Shown here: one piece after another, positions 59,316 to 64,000 of the stretch
Numbering within the stretch: position 1 is the stretch's first letter
Layout: the number at the start of each line of letters is the position of its first letter
Source: Polyangiaceae bacterium
GTDB taxonomy: Bacteria; Myxococcota_A; Polyangia; Polyangiales; Polyangiaceae
Assembly (NCBI GenBank): GCA_020633235.1
Contig: JACKEA010000005.1
Coordinates: forward strand, 62,001 to 126,000
Direction of reading: 5' to 3'
Length of the DNA stretch: 64,000 nt
The notes under the pieces: model-generated
The model's input: the letters and a program-made list of their open reading frames with translations, nothing else
Database searches by the model: none
What the model was told of the DNA's origin: nothing
Position numbers and translations under genes: made by a program

Positions 59316-60740
59316 CTACACGTCGCAGCTGGCCAGGGCCAGGAGCGCGGCGATGCGGGCGCGGACCAACTCGAACTCCTTGATGGCGGTGTCGATCTCG
59401 GCCTCCCGCAGGCGCCGGGCGGAGTCCACCAGGTCGAAGCTCGAGCCTTGCCCGGCGGCGAAGGCGATGCGCGACAGGCGTGCGCTCTGGCGGGCGATCT
59501 CCCGGCTCTTCTCGCTGACGCCCAGGTTGGCCTTGGCCACGTCCACGGCGCGGGTCGCTTGCACGACCTCGATGCGCACCTGGCGCTTGGCGTCGGATAG
59601 ATCCGTTTGGGCCAGCCGCCGCTGCGCCTCGGCGGTGGCCTTGTTGCCGTAGCGCAGGCCACCGTCGTAGAGCTGCCAGCTGAGCACGCCGCCGATGGTC
59701 CAGGTCACCGGCTTGCCGTTCGCACTGAAGCGCTCGTTGCTGGTCCAGTTCAGGTTGGACACGAAGTCGAGGGTGGGGGCGTAGTCCCAGCTTTCGGCCT
59801 TCACGTTGCGCTCGGCTAGGTCCAGGCGGGAGCGCGCTGCGCGGACGTCGGCCCGAGTGTCCGGTGAGCCCACGGGCTTGCACACCGCGCGGGCGTCGGA
59901 GGCGAGGGTATTGATGCGCACCGACGGGTCCACGCCCCACGGGTCGGAGAAGCCGAGGGCCAGGCCCAGGGCCTCGCGAGCGCGGCGCACGCTCTCGTCG
60001 GCGCTCACCACCTGCGCGCGGGTGAGGCTGACCTCTTGCTCGGCCCGGAGCACGTCCACGGCGCTGGCGGAGCCCAGCCGGGCCCGCTTCTTGTTGAGAT
60101 CCAAGGTGGAGAGCGTCGACTTGAGGGACACGCGGCTGATCTCCGCAACGCGCTCCGCGGTGATCACGCTCACGATGCTTTCCGCCACTGCTCCGAGCAC
60201 CACACGCTGCGCGTCCGACGCGCTCAGGCGGGCGGCCTCACCGCTCTGCTTGGCGGTGCCGTGGTCGTACCAGGCCTTGGGCGCGAACACCGGCACGCGC
60301 AGCGCGAGGCCGGCGTTCCAGGTGGTGAGGGGATCTGGGATGGTGCCCTGACGGATGCCCGACGAGCTGAAGATCACGCCGTCGCCCGTGAGCAGGTGAC
60401 GCTGCACCTGCGCCGTGCCCGTGAGGGTGGGCAGCGCCCGCGCCAGCGCTTGGCGCGCCTGGCCGCTGGCCAACGCGATCTGCGCGGCAGCCCGCTGCAA
60501 GTTGGTGTTGTTGCCGCGCACCAGCTTCAGCGCCTCGCGCCACGAGTGCAGCTCGTGGCTGGGCGTGGGCAGCGGCTTCAGCATGGGGTCGTCGACCTCC
60601 GGGAGCTTGGGCTCGCCGGTGGGCTCCGGTACCGCGACGGGCTTGTCGGCATCCGGCGGTTCGGGCGCGGGCTGCGCGTTGGCGGTGGTCGCGGCGAAGG
60701 CGATCAGGGCAACGGAGGCGAGGGCTCGTGTTCGGACCAT
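59316..60740 (-). CDS. TolC-family outer-membrane efflux protein
   Basis: A 474-residue exported protein (signal peptide ending ATTANA) of the TolC/OprM family. Two helical hairpin repeats are visible (WREALKLVRGNNTNLQRAAA, ALARALPTLTGTAQVQRHLL and the second set RADVRAARSRLDLAERNVKA, YAPTLDFVSNLNW), ending in IAALLALASCDV. It forms trimeric outer-membrane exit ducts for RND or ABC pumps, none of which is encoded here. The start at 60740 is used. Confidence 0.9.
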   Translation of the reverse strand: MVRTRALASVALIAFAATTANAQPAPEPPDADKPVAVPEPTGEPKLPEVDDPMLKPLPTPSHELHSWREALKLVRGNNTNLQRAAAQIALASGQARQALARALPTLTGTAQVQRHLLTGDGVIFSSSGIRQGTIPDPLTTWNAGLALRVPVFAPKAWYDHGTAKQSGEAARLSASDAQRVVLGAVAESIVSVITAERVAEISRVSLKSTLSTLDLNKKRARLGSASAVDVLRAEQEVSLTRAQVVSADESVRRAREALGLALGFSDPWGVDPSVRINTLASDARAVCKPVGSPDTRADVRAARSRLDLAERNVKAESWDYAPTLDFVSNLNWTSNERFSANGKPVTWTIGGVLSWQLYDGGLRYGNKATAEAQRRLAQTDLSDAKRQVRIEVVQATRAVDVAKANLGVSEKSREIARQSARLSRIAFAAGQGSSFDLVDSARRLREAEIDTAIKEFELVRARIAALLALASCDV

Positions 60741-60804
60741 TGCCGCGAGATAGTGCCGTGAGCCCTGCCTGCAAAGGGCAAAGGGTCTCCAATACCTCGC
60801 CGTT

Positions 60805-61395
60805 TCACGTCCAGCGCGCGAGCAGCTCTTCGACCTCGGGCACCGAGAGCCGCGGCGCGAGCAGCGCTCGAGCCTCCGCCTCGCGGCCGAGGCGGACCAG
60901 CGCGTGCGCCAGAGAAGCGGCGATTTCCACGTCCGACGGCAGGCTGCGGTGCGCCTGATTGAGGTAGCGCAGGGCGTCTTTTGGGCGGTTCAGGCCGGCG
61001 TCCAACAGGTGGCCGACGTTGTGGGCGTACTCCGCGCAGTGGGGCGCCAGCGCCAGAGCGCGCCGGTAGGCCGACAGCGAGGAGCGGGCGTGACCGAGGA
61101 GCGCCAGGCACAGCCCGAGCACCGCCCAAGCGCGGTCGCTCTCGCCGTCCGCCAACAGACGCCGCACGATGAGCGCGGCGCGCCAGGGGTCGGCCTCGAC
61201 CAGCTGCTCCGCGAGCTCCTGACACGCGAAGCGCCAGGGCAGGGAGCCGGGCTCGGCGCGCTGCATGAGCTTGTTCAGCATCGGCACCAGATCCCGAGCC
61301 GGAAGTCCGTTTTCGAGCGCCCAGCTCGCATCCCGCACGAGACGATCCGTCTCCGCTTCGGCACTGCTCTCGATGGGCTGGTCCTCGTTCTTCAC
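60805..61395 (-). CDS. TPR-like protein
   Basis: A 196-residue soluble protein of helical repeats: about residues 55-170 contain TPR-like units (SSLSAYRRALALAPHCAEYAHNVG, LNRPKDALRYLNQAHRSLPS, HALVRLGREAEARALLAP). An acidic head (MKNEDQPIESSAEAETDRLV) precedes. No enzyme motif is visible. It is between the TolC-like and DEAD-helicase genes on the same strand; a scaffold role is all that can be inferred. Confidence 0.75.
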   Translation of the reverse strand: MKNEDQPIESSAEAETDRLVRDASWALENGLPARDLVPMLNKLMQRAEPGSLPWRFACQELAEQLVEADPWRAALIVRRLLADGESDRAWAVLGLCLALLGHARSSLSAYRRALALAPHCAEYAHNVGHLLDAGLNRPKDALRYLNQAHRSLPSDVEIAASLAHALVRLGREAEARALLAPRLSVPEVEELLARWT

Positions 61396-61423
61396 GGGGC
61401 GAACGCTAGCGTAGCAGAGAAAA

Positions 61424-63271
61424 TCACGAGCGCGGACGAGCTTCTTCGGCCATCGCCTGCTTGCCGCCGAGGGTGGCGCCGTTCAACGCGTCGATGGCCT
61501 TGTCGAGCAGCTCTCTTGGCACGCGTACGAAAGAGTGACGGTGACGCACGTTGACGGTGCTTGCAGCATCCGGACCAAGCTCTGCCAAGAGCTCGTGAAA
61601 ATCCTCGGGGCTGATGCCGTCACGCTTGCCCACGTTCACGTAGACTTCCGCCACATCGCCGCCTTCCACCGGCGCTTCGGGCTCCATCGAGGAGACCTCG
61701 TAGGACGGCAGGTCGTCGTCGAAGGAGTCCCGCCGCTGGCGCGTTCGGCGCGGGCGCTCGGCGCCGCGCGGGCGGTCTTCGCGCGGGCGGTCTTCGCGCG
61801 GGCGGTCTTCGCGCGGGCGGTCCTCGCGCGGGCGGTCTTCGCGGGCGCGGCGCGTCGGCTCCGGCGCTTCCGGCGTGCGCGCGCGGCGTGCCGGGGCTTG
61901 TCGCACCGGTTCCGGCGCTCGGGCGCGGCGCGCCGCGGTCGCTTCTTCCACGGCCTCGGGCCGTGCCCCCAGGTGATCCCGCAATAGGTTCGCTACGATC
62001 TCCTCGCCCAGCTCGTGGCTCATCAGCCGCCGCGCCAACGCGCGGTCGTCCGGGTGAATGCGCCGAGCGGCGAACAGATCGGCGAACATCTGCACCAGGT
62101 CCGTTTGCGCGCGGGTCTGCAGCTCGCGATCCGTCGGCAGCTGTCGCTCGATGGGCTTCAGCTTGTAGGTGAGCCGCAGGTAATAAAGATTTCCGATGTC
62201 ACTCGGCGTGATGAGCGAGATGGCCGTCCCAGTGCGTCCGGCGCGACCGGTGCGGCCGGTGCGGTGCACGTAGTTCTCTGCGGACTCCGGGAAGTCGTGA
62301 TTGATCACGTGGGTGAGGTGAGAGATGTCGATGCCGCGGGCGGCGACGTCCGTGGCCACCAAGAAGCGCAGCTCGCTGTTGCGCGTGGCCGCCATCACCT
62401 TTTCTCGATCGTTCTGGGGCAGGTCCGCGTTGAGCCAGTCTGCGGCAAACCCCTGCTGCTGGAGCACGGCGGCGACGCGCTTGGTTTCGTCCCGCGTGTT
62501 GCAGAAGACGATGGCGCTCTCGGGATCCTCCGTTTCGATGATCTTCAAGAGCTCCCCGGCCTTGTCGCCGAAGCTCATGTACACGAAGTGGTCGATTTCC
62601 AGCGCGCCGACGTGATCCCCGCTCAAGGTGATGAACTCGGGGTTCTTCAGGCGGGTCTCCGCCATGCGCTGGATGTCCGGCGGCAGGGTGGCGCTGAACA
62701 AGAGCGTCTGGCGTCCGTCCGGCAGGAACGAGAGGATGTCGGTGATCTGCGGCAGAAAGCCCATCGACAGCATCTCGTCGGACTCGTCCAGGATGAAGAT
62801 GCGAATGGACGTTGGATCCAGAGTTCCGCGGCGCAGATGGTCGAGCACTCGACCGGGGGTTCCCACCACCACCTGCGCGCCCGCTTCGAGCTGCGCCACC
62901 TGGCGGGGCATGGGAGCGCCGCCGTACACGGCCACGATGCTCACGTCGACGTGCTTGCTCAGGGCGTCCAGCTCCCGGGTGACTTGCAACGCCAGCTCCC
63001 GCGTCGGACACAGGATGAGGGCCTGCACCGCGCTCGCGTCCTTCTTGACCAGGGCGTCGACGATGGGCAGCCCGAAGGCTGCGGTCTTGCCAGTTCCGGT
63101 GCGCGCCTGCACCACGAGATCGCGACCTCGCGAGGCGGGCTCGAACACCGCGCGCTGCACCGGAGTGGGGTGGACGTAGCCGAGATCGTCGACGGCTTGG
63201 CGCACCTCCTTGGACAAGCGAAGACTGTCGAAAGTGGGCGGGGCCTCGTGCTCGGCGGGATTCATCGTCAT
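61424..63271 (-). CDS. DEAD-box RNA helicase with REDRP repeats and RNA-binding tail
   Basis: A 615-residue DEAD-box helicase (CshA/DeaD type). Motifs: Q-motif PTPVQRAVF, Walker A ARTGTGKTA (K62), PTRELALQV, GTPGRVLDHL, the DEAD-equivalent DESDEML (Ala to Ser, as in DESD variants), SAT, and HRTGRTGRAGRTG. About 470-500 is a run of REDRP pentapeptides, coded by 15-base tandem repeats (about 61770-61850), then a DbpA-like RNA-binding domain (about 540-610, VYVNVGKRDGISPEDF). Such helicases act in ribosome assembly or cold mRNA unwinding. The third motif reads DESD, which may alter ATPase coupling. Confidence 0.94.
   Translation of the reverse strand: MTMNPAEHEAPPTFDSLRLSKEVRQAVDDLGYVHPTPVQRAVFEPASRGRDLVVQARTGTGKTAAFGLPIVDALVKKDASAVQALILCPTRELALQVTRELDALSKHVDVSIVAVYGGAPMPRQVAQLEAGAQVVVGTPGRVLDHLRRGTLDPTSIRIFILDESDEMLSMGFLPQITDILSFLPDGRQTLLFSATLPPDIQRMAETRLKNPEFITLSGDHVGALEIDHFVYMSFGDKAGELLKIIETEDPESAIVFCNTRDETKRVAAVLQQQGFAADWLNADLPQNDREKVMAATRNSELRFLVATDVAARGIDISHLTHVINHDFPESAENYVHRTGRTGRAGRTGTAISLITPSDIGNLYYLRLTYKLKPIERQLPTDRELQTRAQTDLVQMFADLFAARRIHPDDRALARRLMSHELGEEIVANLLRDHLGARPEAVEEATAARRARAPEPVRQAPARRARTPEAPEPTRRAREDRPREDRPREDRPREDRPREDRPRGAERPRRTRQRRDSFDDDLPSYEVSSMEPEAPVEGGDVAEVYVNVGKRDGISPEDFHELLAELGPDAASTVNVRHRHSFVRVPRELLDKAIDALNGATLGGKQAMAEEARPRS
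61770..61850 (-). repeat. In-frame 15-base tandem repeats (REDRP)
   Basis: Five nearly identical units of GCGCGGGCGGTCTTC (plus strand) code the REDRP repeats of the helicase linker. Homogeneity suggests recent expansion and possible length variation. Confidence 0.85.
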
Positions 63272-63299
63272 GGTCGTCTTTTCGAAAGCGGGGCGGAGC

Positions 63300-63758
63300 T
63301 TAGCGGTTTTCGCCGCTCAGGTGCTGCTCCAGGGCGTGCATTTGTCGGCGACGCCGCGCCAGGTCGAGCGCCTCGATGCGGGCGGAGTGCTCCTCGGCGT
63401 AGCGGTATTGGTCCACTTCCCGCAGCGCGCGCAGCGCCGCCGGATCGCCACTACAGGCCTGATCCAGTGCGTCGCGTTGGGCCCACTCGGGGTCCAGGGC
63501 GCCTCGGAACTGGCTCACCGCCGCCCGCTCGCCGCCCACCTCTGCCGCCGCCACGCCGCGAGCGCGGCGCACGGCGTGGATCAGCTTCACGATGCTCGGG
63601 CGACAGCTGACGTTTTCCTCGGAACGCGGCGAAAACCAGACCTGCACGATGATCTCGGTGGCGCAGGTGATGGTGAAGCCGCCGACCACCAGCGCAAACA
63701 GGGCGATGCCCAGGCGGCGGCCCAGGCGTTCGCCACGGGTGAGGGGAGGGGTCGGCAT
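63300..63758 (-). CDS. Small membrane protein with helical charged domain
   Basis: A 152-residue protein. A membrane helix near residues 15-35 (GIALFALVVGGFTITCATEI) follows a basic head; the rest is a helical charged domain (YAEEHSARIEALDLARRRRQ) with Cys in VSCRPSIVK and QACSGDP. No family is recognised. The ATG at 63758 is used since the longer frame runs into the divergent gene's region. It is 28 bases upstream of the helicase. Confidence 0.68.
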   Translation of the reverse strand: MPTPPLTRGERLGRRLGIALFALVVGGFTITCATEIIVQVWFSPRSEENVSCRPSIVKLIHAVRRARGVAAAEVGGERAAVSQFRGALDPEWAQRDALDQACSGDPAALRALREVDQYRYAEEHSARIEALDLARRRRQMHALEQHLSGENR

Positions 63759-63853
63759 CTCAGCCGCCCGGATTACCCCCGGCCCCGGGGCCGCGTCAAA
63801 CGCGCTCGGGTGATTGACCTGAGGCACCCTGGCACAATACCTTTCAAGAAACT
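63759..63853. other. Divergent promoter gap
   Basis: About 95 bases between the divergent small membrane protein gene and the plus-strand partial gene. The segment 63830-63855 (CAATACCTTTCAAGAAACTT) is the only A/T-rich part and should hold promoters or ribosome sites. Nothing else is visible. Confidence 0.35.
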
Positions 63854-64000
63854 TTGAAAACTCCGAACAGCCCCCTCTCCCTGCCTGAAGCAGTGGACGC
63901 CCTGGTCCGTACGACGGACGCTGTGACCGTGCCCGCGCGCCTCGAGCAGCGTCTGACGGATGTGCAAGCCGCACTGGCCGGTGACTTGACGAAAGTCGAG
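63854..64000 (+). CDS. Probable polyprenyl synthase, N-terminal part
   Basis: The frame from the TTG at 63854 runs open to the window end: MKTPNSPLSLPEAVDALVRT then a helical stretch ending LEQRLTDVQAALAGDLTKVE. Its composition and the ALxxDLxxVE pattern resemble the N-terminus of IspB-like polyprenyl diphosphate synthases, but the catalytic DDxxD motifs would lie beyond the edge. Only 49 codons are seen, so the family call is tentative. An alternative start further downstream cannot be excluded. Confidence 0.45.
   Translation, partial: MKTPNSPLSLPEAVDALVRTTDAVTVPARLEQRLTDVQAALAGDLTKVE

Noticed and set aside
1..64000. tRNA or rRNA genes
   Set aside because: I saw no cloverleaf-like T-loop (GGTTCGAATCC-type) outside coding regions and no rRNA-like sequence. 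A tRNAscan-SE run would be decisive.
1..64000. Biosynthetic gene cluster
   Set aside because: No PKS, NRPS, terpene or RiPP genes are present; the acyl-CoA dehydrogenase and acyltransferase are isolated.

Overview
The window is about 64 kb of very GC-rich chromosomal DNA. It looks like a member of the Myxococcota, probably the Polyangiales/Sorangium side. The support is the many Gly/Thr-rich or Cys-rich lipoproteins, a Ser/Thr kinase and an AgmX-like pseudokinase, large TPR proteins, paired FadL-like porins and short overlapping operons. The taxonomic call is inference from gene content; there is no rRNA or tRNA gene in the window. Most of the sequence is ordinary, dense, housekeeping-rich chromosome.

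Layout. 1-8.7 kb: the end of folD, coaE, a YprB-like exonuclease, a lipoprotein esterase, leuS-lptE with a parS-like 16-mer across the lptE start codon, a DUF72 protein and a Cys-rich lipoprotein. 9-16.4 kb: lnt, a response regulator, a parvulin lipoprotein, a receiver-histidine kinase, a cysteine desulfurase, rlmB, pyrF and a coiled-coil membrane protein. 16.7-29.6 kb: the most unusual block. It holds a split MCE/Mla-type lipid transport locus with one MlaD, two different MlaE permeases and two different ATPases, one of which has a degenerate ABC signature. These are tied to an orphan SctJ/YscJ-like lipoprotein, an AgmX-tailed pseudokinase and a WD40-type protein that looks inserted. A low-complexity tandem array of roughly 500 bp separates the two halves.

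29.6-38 kb: an overlapping operon of a TPR protein, a four-repeat Cys-rich lipoprotein, a Ser/Thr kinase and a 1653-residue TPR protein. 38-43.6 kb: an LD-carboxypeptidase-like protein, a PlsC acyltransferase, an epimerase, two small lipoproteins, proA, rsfS and rlmH. 43.7-47.5 kb: a gene of unknown function whose Lys-rich tail is interrupted by a complete 2302-bp IS66-family element with an 8-bp target duplication. 47.6-55.8 kb: tatC, tatB, a CehA/McbA-type PHP hydrolase, two FadL-like porins, a beta-propeller-like lipoprotein and a PrsW-like protease. 55.8-64 kb: a frameshifted gene remnant, two small Cys-rich lipoproteins, an acyl-CoA dehydrogenase, a ccmC operon with two tiny membrane proteins, a TolC-like factor, a TPR-like protein, a DEAD-box helicase and the probable start of a polyprenyl synthase.

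Across the window a family of imperfect inverted repeats recurs (arms like TTGTYGGTCCGSCGCGGAACC) as full hairpins and as single arms. Two unrelated genes are each bracketed by inward-facing arms. In one of them the arm supplies the start codon, and another arm lies in frame inside the cysteine desulfurase gene. This repeat family and the MCE/SctJ/pseudokinase locus are the best candidates for something not yet described.
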